A stretch of 64,000 nucleotides of DNA from Hemicordylus capensis (GCF_027244095.1 NC_069661.1:193535501-193599500); one strand, 5' to 3'; counted from the first letter of the stretch, positions 44,846 to 56,059 are shown. Program-made: numbers and translations. The notes: a model not told the origin generated them from the sequence alone.

Positions 44846-46361
44846 TCCAGGAGGTTTTTCACACATGGCTTTTTGTCTCGGGGTATTTGAGGAGTGAATC
44901 TACTTTGCAGCTGTTTCGAGGCAGTTTAATTTGGGGAATTAGATGGACAGTTCACATAGCCATCGGCTCCCCTCTTCACTCCGTGATCTTTCTCCTTTGT
45001 GCATTCTCACTGATTGCTCTGGGTTTTTTTCTCCATCCCTCACATGACTGGGCTGAAGTGGGTGATGTTGGGAGAAGTCGGTGGCACTCCTAGAGTCTCT
45101 CTGGCCAGGTAGGCAAGGCGGGGGTGTTGGTGGGGGGTGATGGCATGGATGGGGAGGGGGTTGCCTGGAAGGGAGGGCATGACCGGGACCCCCAGCAGTG
45201 AGGGAGTATGGCTGCAGAAGCTTCTCTGCTTCAACTTGCCCCCCCTGCTGCTACTGTAGCTGCATCCCTGCGCTTCTTGCTTGGTGCAGGGAGTCAATCC
45301 CCAGCATCCTCCTGGTTCATGTGCCCCAGCAGTGATTTTTGTCACTGCTTCTGCCACCACTCCCCAGCCCATGATCTGACACAGCAGGCAGCCAGAAAAA
45401 CAAAACAGGCACACACCACGGGTGAGAGTGAGGAAGGAAGGCAAGCAGGCGGGTGGGACACAGGGAGGTCTTCACAGCCCAGAGGTGCTTTGCTTCAAAG
45501 GCATTGCCCCGCTCCACAAGGGTGAGCAGGGAAAGGGGTCACACAGTGACAGCAGGGCTGGTCTTGCTCCCAACAGCAGACCAGAAATGCGGGCAGGCAA
45601 CTTGCTGACCCTCCAAGGCAGGGGGAGGCTATGAGGAGTATCAGCAGATACTCCAATCATATCAGAGACAGAGGAGGAGGTGAGAGAGCTTGACAGCTGG
45701 TTATGGAAGAATAGAGTGGCAGAACCAATCTGCCACAACCCCTCCCCCCCCAGCACTTGCAACTGCAAATCACTCAGAGCAGACCATAATGCAAATTACC
45801 GCCAATGGCCAATCTACACATCAAAGGAGAAGTCCTGCGGCATTCAAGAAAGCTCGGGTTTTCAAAGAAAAGTTGTCACAAATAGAGGATTTTTTAATGC
45901 AAAACATAATTTGGGCCAAGCTAGAATGCGCAGTAATTTTTAACAATACTTTGGGGAAAAGCAGAGTCAGTTGTGTACTGGTCCCTGATAGCTCGCAGGG
46001 ACTTTGGGGCTAATCCAGCTGATATGTGGACTTGCAGCTTCCATTCAGGAGGGGATGTGGGCTAAACGTCATGTGTGAAAAACCTCCAGGACCGTTCCCT
46101 GACAGCAGGCTTTGCTGTGGGTTTTCTGCGAGACTTTATTATGAGTTCGAAGTTGCCCCCCAAAACTGACTCAAAAAGTGGGTTTTTAAAACCCCGGATA
46201 TAAATCAGGCTACACTCTAATGTGCAACAAAACTCCCAAATTGTGTGAAGGGCTCTCTGATAGATCTCAGGGTCTTTGGAGTAAATTTGGTGATATGTGA
46301 ATGCACACCTCAATACCAGAAGAGATGCGAATTAAAAGCTGGGTGTGAAAAACGTCCAGGG
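44846..46361. mobile_element. Unclassified DNA element with terminal inverted repeats and a duplicated right end
   Basis: The left end TCCAGGAGGTTTTTCACACA (44846) matches, reversed, a right end at 46091 (TCCTGGAGGTTTTTCACACA). A second right end lies at 46361 (reversed: CCTGGACGTTTTTCACACCC). The roughly 200 bp before each right end are similar to one another (GTCTTTGG..TAA..GATATGTG..GTGTGAAAAAC), so the right terminus is duplicated in tandem. The interior is GC-rich at 45.1-45.7 kb with no recognisable transposase. No target duplication was found, so the superfamily is unknown. The left flank is L2. Confidence 0.65.
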
Positions 46362-46670
46362 GAACAAGCTTAGACTTCAATAAACAGCTTGCAAACTTTG
46401 CTGAACTCAAACAGACTGAGCAGACTAACTCTATATGGCCGGGAGAGAGTGAAAGTCATAGAAGATTTTCAGATAGATTTAGATTTTGTAGAACTGAAAA
46501 AGCCACTCATGGCTGTTCAAGCCCAAACACAGTCACTGACAACACTCTTCTCCTGATCAAATTCTGAACTCACAGACAGTGATAATGTAATGGATACTTA
46601 TCCCCTGCAGACCACACCAGAAGGACTCAATAGCACAACCACCAGTGACCTAACCAAGCCAAGCACCAAG

Positions 46671-46923
46671 ACTACAACCAAAGGTGCAGCTAGGTAATTT
46701 TGGAGCCTGGACCTAAAGGCCTTTGGAGCCCCACCCCCCATTAAGCATAATCACCCTACACACACACACCGTGGCACACGCAGTATTTTTAATACAGTAT
46801 TTTAAACACATTTTTTAATGTGGCCACACCACCTGGGACAGACTAAAGAGGATTTGGGGGTCCCCAGAGGGTGTGGAGGCCCTCTTCTTACCTAGAAGGG
46901 GTAAGAGTGCCTCTGACTACAAC
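46671..46923. mobile_element. Non-autonomous hAT element (237 bp)
   Basis: The element is 46679-46915, flanked by ACTACAAC (46671-46678 and 46916-46923). Ends are CAAAGGTGCAGCTAGGTAAT and, reversed, CAGAGGCACTCTTACCCC. The same family is present inverted at 56798-57049, and its left end matches the 3.4-kb insertion at 19284. Confidence 0.92.
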
Positions 46924-47105
46924 CTCTATGCATGCTTCCTTCTGATGCTGAAGAGCCCCAAGAAGACCACACAGAGATAGCAACTCTAAAGGAAGGGGAG
47001 CCTACCCAACCTGCAACACCTCAAGAGCTGCAGTCGCCACATGCTAGACCCAAGGGTCTAAGTAATGGGGGAGCATGCCCATCATCAACATCATTGCTAC
47101 AACCC

Positions 47106-47305
47106 CTGCTAACCTGGCAAAGAGGCACCTTTTAATGTGGTGATTCTCTTTATTTAGCAGGGGGAGAGTAACTGGCTCTATCCACCCCCAGCACAGTACC
47201 TCCAGTGACTGTTGCTAGTATCTGCCTTATGTTTCTTTTTAGATTGTGAGCCCTTTGGGGACAGGATTCCATCTTTTTTAATTTATTTCTGTGTAAGCTG
47301 CCCTG
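47106..47305 (+). mobile_element. Unclassified SINE
   Basis: Begins CTGCTAACCTGGCAAAGAGG, continues ATTCTCTTTATTTAGCAGGG, CCTCCAGTGACTGTTGCTAG and GATTGTGAGCCCTTTGGGG, and ends near TGTGTAAGCTGCC. The tRNA head seen in other SINEs is not evident. Relatives are at 24130, 31324 and 55661. Confidence 0.75.
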
Positions 47306-47645
47306 AATCACAGATACAGCACCTCCAAAGAAAGGGGCTCCTATATCACCCATTCTGTCTCAAGAGCTGCAGTTGCCACGTGTATCTCCTGGTGGTGCTC
47401 CGGAGTCATATGTATTAGAATCACCCCATACTGAACTCACACCTGGTCACATCTCATCCAAGCAGTCAGAACCAATGACCCAGCCCTATTCTTGCGCATC
47501 ATCGCGCATCACCCTAGCAATGGCCTGACACATCTGGACAGCTGCATTCCACCAATGCCGCCTTGAGTCCTATGGGAGTAGGGTGACATATAAATCTAAC
47601 TAACAGTGAGCTGTGAAGTAGGGGACCATAGATGTCTTCGGCATG

Positions 47646-49419
47646 ACATAGAGCAGTGTTTCTCAACCTTTTTGGAGTCAAGGACTGCTAAATTCTTCGT
47701 GTGGAGTTTCAAGGACCGCTACATTGCTGTAAATAAAATAAAAATAAAATAAAATGAATTGAATTAAAAATGCTAATAGAATAAATACAATAAAATCTGT
47801 ACAAAATACATAACAATAAAATGCATTGTCATTTAAACAGGAGGGTTTACTCCTACTGAAAGTGCCTTTTTAAAAATGGTAGTATGGGATTTCTTAGGCT
47901 GTGATCCTAAGGACCTCTCTGGCATGGTATCCACTGCACATGCACTGGCTTCCAGCCATAGGTGCCACATGTGAAAAGCCATAGGTGCCACATGGGAAAG
48001 CCAACACCATGCAAAGACTTACAAAAGTAGTTTTTCAAGCATCCCTCCTCTTTGTATTACACAGAAAGTGGGTTTCACACTACAGGTGCTGGTCTGAGGC
48101 TAGCACTAGTGTCAAGAAAAAAATTATATTAATCCAAGAAACTGAATCATTCATATCAATGTCATTTGCATTGTCAGGCATTCATTTGAAGTACTCTTTG
48201 CTCTATCTCTGCTGTTTACAAGAATAATTGATGAGAATTCCTCAAAGCTTTCCTTCCCAGAGCTTTCTCTCCCCGTTGCTTCCCCCTGCCTTCTGCCCTA
48301 GTCCGTTCCCCGTTGTTCCAGGGGTCCCTGTTCTCCGGCAGTTCTGGAGGCCCAGAGTTTCACACACAAGGGTTTGGTAACCCACAGGGTTATAAAGTAT
48401 ATGCACACAGTACTGTAACTCATGGGAAAAGATTTCAAGGCACATCAGGTAATTGGGGGGGGGGTTGGGTCCAATGTCCATTTCCACAATTGCATGGGCA
48501 GAAATCTAGCCCCCAATGGGTATGGGTGGTGGGAATAAGCGGCATAGCAAGCATCACCAGGGGAATGGTGATCACCAGGAGGGGAAGCTTTTCCTGGCGT
48601 AGAAGTAAAGAAAAGGGGTGTGTGTGTGTGTGTGTGTTCATCTGCTGAATGTCTGCCTGCCTGCTGCCAGGTTGCTACAGAGCCAGGCAATTGGCATCGG
48701 GGGAGAGAAGTGGCTGGTGAGGAGGTGCCGAGGTGGGGGGTTCCCCAAGCTCAGAGGCGGAGGAGGGCACTTGGCTTGGCCGGCCCCTCGCCGGATCTCC
48801 CCGCTCTCCTGCTGGGCAGGCAGCCAGTGGGAAGGTGGCTCGCTCGGTGGGCTGCATTGGCTGTTGGTCATGCACAATGGATTGGACCCCGCCGCCGGTG
48901 CCTGCGCTGGAGCCTCACCATGCCAGACTGGGACGCTGCCTGCCCTCGGTCAGCAGCTTGCATCAGCACTGCTGAGCCCAGCTGGCCATAGGGTCACCCG
49001 TCGACCAGCCCCTGCCGCCAGCGGTGGACCTTTTTTGGGAAACATGGGTGTGCTACCTGGGTTTGTTGGGGGCGCGCCAGGCTGGGGCAGGGTGCACGAC
49101 CCCGGGCACGCAAGCGCACCTCGTAATTGGGAAGCGATGCCAGGCTAGACAGCAGGCCACGGCATCGCTCTTGTATCAGCTGCCGCCGGGGGGTGGGTAG
49201 AATGCTCACACACACCCCACAGCCATCTCCTGGGCCATGTGGCAGCGGCGGGCCCTGGTAGAGGAAGCGGGTGGGCAAAAATGGCGGGGAGGGAGGGAGC
49301 CCGGCGGGGAGAGAAAGTGTTGCTGGGGGGCGGGTGGATAGAAGGCATGGACTGGCACTCAACCCTCGGTGGACCGGCAGCGGTCCAGGGGCCGGTGGTT
49401 GAGAAACCGTGACATAGAT
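47646..49419. mobile_element. 1.76-kb hAT element
   Basis: The element is 47654-49411. The ends are CAGTGTTTCTCAACCTT and, reversed, CACGGTTTCTCAACCAC. The flanks are ACATAGAG and ACATAGAT (7 of 8 match). Subterminal blocks (GGACTGCTAAA, GCAGCGGTCC) are shared by this family. The interior changes from AT-rich (47.7-48.2 kb) to GC-rich (48.6-49.4 kb). A 176-codon frame at 48618-49148 is rich in Gly, Pro and Ala and begins in a (TG)n run; I regard it as non-coding. No transposase is recognised. Confidence 0.82.
48618..48638. repeat. Short (TG)n run
   Basis: About ten TG units inside the 1.76-kb hAT element. Confidence 0.85.
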
Positions 49420-51110
49420 GACCAGCCTTCCTGGCCGACAGTGACGCTTGTAGAGATCAGGGATCTGATCTCTCATCTAAGACCTGGGAAGGCTCCTGTT
49501 GACAATCTAATCCCCTCTGTGCTAATAAAAAATAACTCAGCATGGTGAGCTCCCATTCTGGCATCACTATTTACTTTTATTGATAAGCACGGACACATCC
49601 CTAGGGACTGGGGGTTAGCAATTATTGTTCCCATCTTCAAAAAGGTAGGAGGGATGACCCAGGAAATTATAGAACCTTCAGCCTGCTCAGCAATTTCAGC
49701 AAGCTCTACTGCAGACACCTGTATTGGAAACTAAGAGACTGTCCGGATTCAGGGAGGGACAATCCACCATTGACCAATGCCTAGTACTCCAAAACCTAAT
49801 TGAGAAATATTCCACTCACAACACAGTCTCTCTGTACTCTGCCTTCATAGACCTCAAGTCTGCATTCGACTCCATCTTGCAAGCCAAACTGTGGGAAAAA
49901 ATTGAAGGCTCTTGGATCTACCGGTGTCTGCTATTTCTCAGCCATACCCTTCGTGACAGCATGTCCCTGAAAGTCAGATGCAATTCCCAAGGTCATCTGC
50001 CAAGAGCCTACCCCACCTTTAAGGGCATCAAACAAGGTTGCAAGCTTGCCCCACTTCTATTCAACTTCTATATAAATGCCATGGTGGGCCACTTAAACAA
50101 CCCGGACTTTCATCCCCGCAAACTGGCAGAGAAACATATCTCCATTGTGCTTTACCCAGATGATGCAACAATTCTCTCTAGGACCTCGATAAGACTTAGA
50201 AGAGCACTGAGGGCCCTCGCTCAATACTGTAAAGAGGACCATCTGGAAATAAGCTACCATAAAACCAAAATCATGGCCTTTGCCAGGAGATGAAAGACAC
50301 ACTCTTAGCATATAAACAGGTACACAACTGAGCAGGTCAAATACCTGGGGCGGGGGAGTCTTTCACACATCCGGCACCAGGAATAGCCATGGCAACTATG
50401 TTACCCCAAATGCACAGAGGCGTGCTGCTGTCATCTTAAAATTCTGCTGGACAAAACGAGGTTACTACATATATGGAGAAACTAACATAACTTGGGCTCT
50501 CCTCCAAACCAACTACTTTCCCTGGGTTATGAGCAGGCCAGGACACTTCTTAAACCATGCATAATGGACACAGAGTGCCAATCTGACCTAAATCCCCCAA
50601 ACCTCCCTATCACTGAAAGCCTAAAGTACATAGTGGCACCTGCTGTCTATGTAATGCAGCTCAAGGCCCATAACCACAGAAGAGCCTTCACTCTAGCCTG
50701 TTGCACGCCTCCCTTCGGCTGTGTTAGATGGAAGATACAAGAAGATTCCCTTCCCAGAATGTCTGTGCCCCTGCGATGCTGAGCAAGTTGAAACCACCAA
50801 GCACATCCTCCTACACTGCCTATTTTATAGAGACATCTGCAGGACCCTCATGCTCCCACTACTTACAAGGTTGACAGGCTGCACAAGCCAGTTCTACATC
50901 TGCCTACTACTCTCTGACTGCAACCCTCTCATAACACATAATTTTGCCAAGTTCTGTGCAGCAGCGTCTGCACAGGATCTGACCACCAGCAAGAATCAAT
51001 CAGGCCTGACACAGCTCATACCCTGCACTGCTGCCCCTGCTACCCAGTTATATAGTTTTCACTTTATCATATTTTAATTAAATTTTAATTCTAATCTTTA
51101 CTAGGAGCAT
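49420..51110 (+). mobile_element. LINE with reverse transcriptase, clade uncertain
   Basis: A non-LTR retrotransposon fragment. It begins in the upstream RT region, holds the RT core and C-terminal zinc motif, and ends in AT-rich sequence (TTTAATTAAATTTTAATTC). It is unlike the CR1, L2 and BovB copies in this window. It could belong to a rarer squamate clade such as R4/Dong, Tx1/L1-like or I/Jockey-like. No target duplication was seen. Confidence 0.8.
49724..51077 (+). pseudogene. Reverse transcriptase ORF of the uncertain-clade LINE
   Basis: The 189-codon frame at 49724-50293 is clean. It has an FREGQSTIDQCLVLQNLIEK finger region, motif A (AFIDLKSAFDS), motif B (GIKQGCKLAPLLFNFYINAM), and a motif C reading LYPDDATILS where YADDA is expected, followed by YHKTKIMAF. 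After frameshifts the C-terminal part at 50492-51077 carries a zinc-binding-like motif (CPCDAEQVETTKHILLHC), common to several LINE clades. The ATG at 49724 lies inside the older, longer protein and is not a true start. Being clean over 570 bp, it is probably younger than the L2 copies. Confidence 0.75.
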
Positions 51111-52070
51111 CTACTCTTGTAAATATTTGTGGGCATAGGGGAAGTGTCCACACTTGGTACAAAAGCATGCAGACCTGTATACTCAGCCTTCCTTTGTGTT
51201 TCCCTGCTGCAGTTCCTAGGACATTCAAGGGATGTTCTCATGACAGAAGCAACAGTTTCCCCTTTCCTCTCTGCTTCTGATAGTACCTCTCTCACACAAA
51301 GTTCTTCAGGAAGAGAAGGCTGACAGACTAGCAGACAGATTTTAAAACACATAACATTATATTGCAGTGTATTTGATGTGTACACACACAATCCATATCT
51401 CTTCATATTTTGGATCTTGTAGAGTGACATCTAGCATGCACATATAGTTATTACACCGAATCCATCTCTAATACCTGCTCTGTATAGTAAGTAATTTCCA
51501 AAGGAAACAATAGCTGCTAATAAGATTCATTATTCCGAGCCATGCCAAACCACAACAACATGGGCAGAGCTTCTGTCACTAAAAGCATAATGCTTGGGCA
51601 ACTAATATGTTCATCATCACACCAGGAATGGACAATGTTCACAAATCCATGCTGTGTATCTTACTGCAAGCTCCACTTAATGGATGCAGTGCTGATTGCT
51701 ACTGAGAACAAGGAGCAGTAGACATCAGCTGCACAAAACTGCTACAAAAGAGCGAATAGCTACTGAAAAATATATGCACAATCTGCTGAGAACCAAGATG
51801 TAGTACTTATTCAGGTACTTACCATGTATTCTGGCAAAGAAAAGAAAAAAGAAAACCAGCACACAGTAACATGTTGTAATTCACAGATATAGGTTAATTG
51901 CTGTGTATGCTCTTCAAGAGTAGGATGCCAGATTAACAACTCCATCTTAACTGATGAACAGTTGTTCATTCAAGGCTTTCCCATTCTTCACTAATAGATT
52001 CACAATGCATTTGTTATATATTGGGTTTTGAATGGTGTTGTATTGGTGCACACTGAATCACAGATCATTG
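51111..52070. other. Unique sequence
   Basis: No recognisable element is seen. Confidence 0.4.
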
Positions 52071-52256
52071 TGTCCAAGCAGAGTGTAGCTAGGGAAGAGG
52101 ATGCCTGTGTTGGACCCTCTGAGCAAGGGAGATAATGAAGAAAATAGGGAGGGGTGGAGCTGGGGGGCCCTCACAAGCTGGGTGGCCCTCAGGAGCTGGG
52201 TGGCCCAGGTTCTTTGAACCCATCTGCTCAATTATACCTAAACCCTTGTGTCCAAG
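52071..52256. mobile_element. Small non-autonomous hAT element (170 bp)
   Basis: The element is 52079-52248, flanked by TGTCCAAG (52071-52078 and 52249-52256). Ends are CAGAGTGTAGCTAGGG and, reversed, CAAGGGTTTAGGTATAA. It relates to the elements at 22927 and 28852. Confidence 0.93.
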
Positions 52257-52730
52257 TCTGTTTTGAAGGGCAGGGCTGTTTATTCATCATGGAGTGATGC
52301 CCAGTTCAGAAATGGTGCCACACAAAAAGTAAATGCACTTAAGAAAATGGGTGGAGGAAATATCTCCTCATGTCTCATGCAAACCAGCTCAAGCAACAAT
52401 AAGCTGATGGGGACAGCAAAACATGCTGCCAGATGTACTGCTGCAAATGTTGAGGATAACGATGCCAGTCTCTAGTCTTCAGATGCTTTAAATGTAAGTA
52501 GTAGCTCTATTATGCTCTATTTGGATAGATCAGAATTATTACGAAATATCAGCATGTCTTTGTGTGTGCTCTTTTACAAATGAAAAAGTGAAGTTCATTC
52601 TCCACCACTGAAAAATAGTTTACTGGAACTCCAGTTTTGTGACACTCTGGGAAACTGTCATATCTCAGCCAAGATTCGTTTGTGCTGAGAAAACAAAGCA
52701 GGTTGCTGGCCCAAGGGACAGAGAATAGGA
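52257..52730. other. Unique sequence
   Basis: A 75-codon frame at 52248-52475 overlaps the hAT end and shows no motif. Confidence 0.4.
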
Positions 52731-52912
52731 CTTTTATTTTATTTATTAATTTAATTCAATTCAATTCATATACCACCTGACTCCAAAGGCTCTAGGTGGT
52801 TCACAAAAATAAAGACAATAAAGACAAAATAAAACAAACTGTTAAGACAGCAATTTAAAACTATTTAAAACATTCAAAGATTACTAAAATCCAGGCTTAA
52901 AAAAATGCATCT
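52731..52912 (-). mobile_element. L2-like LINE 3' tail
   Basis: A TTTATTTATTAATTTAATTC run, CATATACCACCTGACTCC and TAGGTGGTTCACAAAAATAA, the reverse of a LINE end. Confidence 0.65.
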
Positions 52913-54592
52913 TTGGACATGATCCAAAGCAGACAGTCTTGAGAAAGCAGATCAGCATTTCAAGAGCCAGAGTCAGGAAAATAACCAGAGTCTGGCTGAA
53001 GGTCAAGTTGGGGGGAAAGCAGGTCAGATGTAAGGGTGTGGTCAGAGCCAGGCCAAAGGTCAAGATGGCAGTTGGGGAGGGGCATGAAGACAAGCAAGTT
53101 ACCAGGAGTCTGTACTTCTCCTCAAAGCAACAAGTTGCTCAAACTGAGCAAGCTCTCAGGCCAGGGATCGATTGGCCGGGACAATCAGCTGACAACTACT
53201 CCGTTACTGCAGTCTGTGGTGCTTTTGCACCTCAAGCTCAGGTTTACATGTTTGTGGATGAGACAGAGAGCTGGTGGAACAGAAGGCAAGGTGTGATTTT
53301 GACTGCTCATAGCCCTGGTTTGCCACACCTGCTGCTTTGCAGAAACTTAATTTAGGCAGTCTTCAGATGTTGCCACTTTTGTACCCCCAGCACTCTGCCT
53401 CCTCTGAAAACCCAGCAGAGTAAGTTTTGTGGTGTAGGGTTTGGCTTCCACTGAAAAGCTAGGTCTGCATGAATGGACTGGATAAGGCTTTTAATCAGTG
53501 CCCAAACTCTTGGGGACTGCTTGTATTGGCATAAGGATTAAGCATATAGGCATGGTGCTTGAAGCTGAACTCTGTTCAGAATGCATCCCTTCCCATTTTA
53601 GAGGATCTTTCATGTAGGATGCCAATATTCTAGATGCCATATTTCCTATTTAATAATGTATTGTCTTTTTAAAAAAAGTATAGTTTAGCTTCCCTGTATA
53701 CTACCAAGTTTTACTTTGGCACTGGCTTCCTGTAGCTGATAATCTGACTTCTATTTGGGGTCAAAAGTTAACTGCAGAACATTCTTGATAGTAGCATTAA
53801 TAGCAGGAATGCTTGCTAACTTTTGCTTAAATGTGATTAATTATTGAACACATGAAATTGTAAGCTTTTAACCATTTTACTTGATTTAAGCAGAAGACAA
53901 ATTAACAAGAGTACAAAATAGTATAGCAGGACCACAGCTCATATATTTAATTTTTTGATGTACATAAATATTTACACTGATGTTCTAAACATTCTGATTA
54001 TGTTCTTCATTCCACCATGCTCTTAGCATAGAGTGGTATAATTGTGAATAGATAGTATCTGCACTCGCTCTTTGCAAGTTGCAACACTTAACTATGTGAC
54101 CCTTGAGTGGTCAGCGTCCATTGAATTGTTACATAAAGTTAATTGTATACTGAGCTGTTTGTTTAGTGATTTATCATGTGAGGTAATTTATTGTGTTAAT
54201 GTATTTTTCTTGCTTTTTTGGATTGCTGTTGTAAACTAGTTATGGTAACATTGAGACAGATTATGGTATTCAAATTAAATTTCACTTGACTCTCTTCGAC
54301 TGCAGTGGCCATCTGAATTGAAGCAAGCATGCTCTGATGCCTGTTGCTACCATGTTTTGTTGTTCAAGTAAATCACCATGGCCAATGGCAGGACCAAGAC
54401 AGACACTAAGTTTTGACTCAGACCAGCAAGCCCATGGGCTGTCTAGCCCTGGAAGCAACTACACACCCAGTTAAAGGCTGTCCAAGAATAGGAACTGTGG
54501 AGAGTAAAGGCACATCAGGATTTCTACCCACAACTCTGATCAGGTAGGCATGTGACTCAAACCACACTGTCCTATAAAAGTCTCCCCTATAA
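52913..54592. other. Unclassified, mostly unique
   Basis: 52980-53100 has two similar units around GGCTGAAGGTCAAG and GGCCAAAGGTCAAG. An inverted relative of that phrase lies near 60225, so it may be part of a low-copy repeat. The rest shows nothing. Confidence 0.3.
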
Positions 54593-54858
54593 ATTATTCC
54601 CTAACCCTGGGTCCCTGACTGTTCTTGGTCTACAGCAGACGTGCTGAACTTTGGCCCCCCAACTGTTTTTATACTACAGCTCCCATAATCCCCAGCCACA
54701 GTGGGTAAGTAGCTGACATCTGCAGAAGGGCTGAAGTTGAGCAGTCCTGGTCTACAGTGTATCCATCATCTCCAGTCACAATGGCCTGCTATCATGGTTT
54801 GGGATATTGGGAACTGTAGTCTAACAAACCGTTGGGGACCCAAGGTTGGGAATTCTTG
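54593..54858. mobile_element. hAT-like palindromic element, split by another
   Basis: Left CTAACCCTGGGTCCCTGACT and right GGGGACCCAAGGTTGGGAATTC are inverted relatives; the middle has TATTGGGAACTGTAGTC..AACCGTTGGGG. A 114-bp element (54636-54749) interrupts it. Outer target duplication is not clear. Confidence 0.65.
54628..54757. mobile_element. 114-bp hAT element nested in another
   Basis: The element is 54636-54749, with ends CAGACGTGCTGAACTTTGG and, reversed, CAGGACTGCTCAACTTCAG. Flanks are identical: GTCTACAG (54628-54635 and 54750-54757). It is the same family as 55853-55989. Confidence 0.92.
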
Positions 54859-55660
54859 AACTAGAAGATTTCTATCAGCTGCTGCTTGTTAAGCTATTCT
54901 TCCTGCTCTGTGACCCTAGCTTTGTCTTACTCTGCCTGCCTTCCTCTCACTTGGATGTTGGCCTACTGCAGTATTTTCTATTCTGTAGACTGTTGAATTT
55001 TTTAGCTTGACTAAATAAAGATTGCCTAGAATAGAGGCACCTTTGGACTGTCAACCCATCATATTAACCTCACTCTGACACAGCCAGGCCTTCATCTAGA
55101 GCTGTCCCAGAGGGGAATTTGAGAGTGTTTAGTCTAAGTTTCAGCTAATGAAAAAAGAAAAGCAAAAATGGGACTGAGCGCCATAATTTCTTAGAGGCAT
55201 GTGAAAAGGCTGCTTCCAATTAAGAATTTTTGACAAAGACTAGCATATCACACAAATGATTAAACTACATGAACGCCCTAATGGAAGATGCATAGATTTC
55301 ATCATATCATGCCCTAGAGCCAGGGGTGGATCTGTGGTTTTGATTCTATTCATTTTAGAACTACTTTTGAATACAGATTTATAAAATTATTCTCCCTACT
55401 GCATATTCAGATTTGATTTTCTCTAGCATTTTGGTTTGGGAACCTATGCATGCTCAAAATAAGCCATCGGTCATCTCCAATTTAAAAATGCCCTCATGTT
55501 ACAGAAGGACATTAATAAGCATAGACAGTTGCTTGCTCCTGCTTGTTTGTTAAGGTCACCAAGAATCAATTTCTCATTTGAATACTGAGTTGAAAATACC
55601 CCCCCCCCCTAAAGAAAGGACACTATAGAGTATGGGACTATACTCACTATAGAGGAACTC
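54859..55660. other. Unique sequence
   Basis: No recognisable element is seen. CACTATAGAG occurs twice (about 55621 and 55645). Confidence 0.4.
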
Positions 55661-56059
55661 CTGCTAACTGGGCAAAGAGGCACCTTTTAAATGTGGACAT
55701 TCTCTTTGTTTAGCAGGGGGGAAGTAACCAGCCCTATCCGCTCCCAGCACAGCATTCCTCCAGTGACTGTTGCTGGTGTCTGTCTTACGTTTCTGTGAGC
55801 CCTTTGAGGACAGGGATCCATCTTGGTTTGTTTGTCTGTTATTTCTCTATGTCAAGGCTGCTCGGCTTTGGCCCTCCTGTGGGTGTTGGCCCTGCAGCTC
55901 CTATGGTCCCTGGCTGTTGGCTGTTCTGGTGGGGGATTGTGGGAGTTGTGGTCCAGGGGCAGCTAGGGGGCAGGGCTTGAGCAGGCCTGCTCTATGTTAA
56001 CAGTTTTGGAAACTTTTGTTGAAAAGCAATATATAAATACTTCTTGTTGTTATTGTTGA
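55661..56059 (+). mobile_element. Unclassified SINE split by a hAT element
   Basis: Begins CTGCTAACTGGGCAAAGAGG, contains AGCAGGGGGGAAGTAACCAG and TGTGAGCCCTTTGAGGACAG, and after the insertion ends with TGTTGAAAAGCAATATATAA and (TTG)n. With the relatives at 47106 and 31324 it defines one family with constant ends. Confidence 0.8.
55845..55997. mobile_element. 137-bp hAT element in the SINE
   Basis: The element is 55853-55989. Ends are CAAGGCTGCTCGGCTTTGG and, reversed, CAGGCCTGCTCAAGCCC. Flanks are CTCTATGT on both sides (55845-55852 and 55990-55997), and the SINE text continues across. Confidence 0.95.

Larger units (their letters stand above)
46362..47653 (+). other. Unclassified repeat with coding-like stretches, split by a hAT element and a SINE
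   Basis: SESHRRFSDRFRFCRTEKA-like text at about 46450-46510, a Pro/Glu-rich frame at 46932-47135 (DAEEPQEDHTEIATLKEGEP), and another Pro/Ser-rich stretch at about 47310-47490 lie in order. The end at about 47540-47605 (CTTGAGTCCTATGGGAGTAG, ACATATAAATCTAAC) has the look of a LINE 3' terminus. A hAT element (46679-46915) and a SINE (47106-47305) interrupt it. I do not recognise the protein. Confidence 0.35.

Noticed and set aside
48618-49148. 176-codon open frame as a host gene
   Set aside because: It lies inside a hAT element, starts in a (TG)n run and is low-complexity Gly/Pro/Ala-rich in GC-rich DNA.
55321-55345. hAT left end (CAGGGGTGGATCTG)
   Set aside because: It is a single short match with no partner end or duplication.
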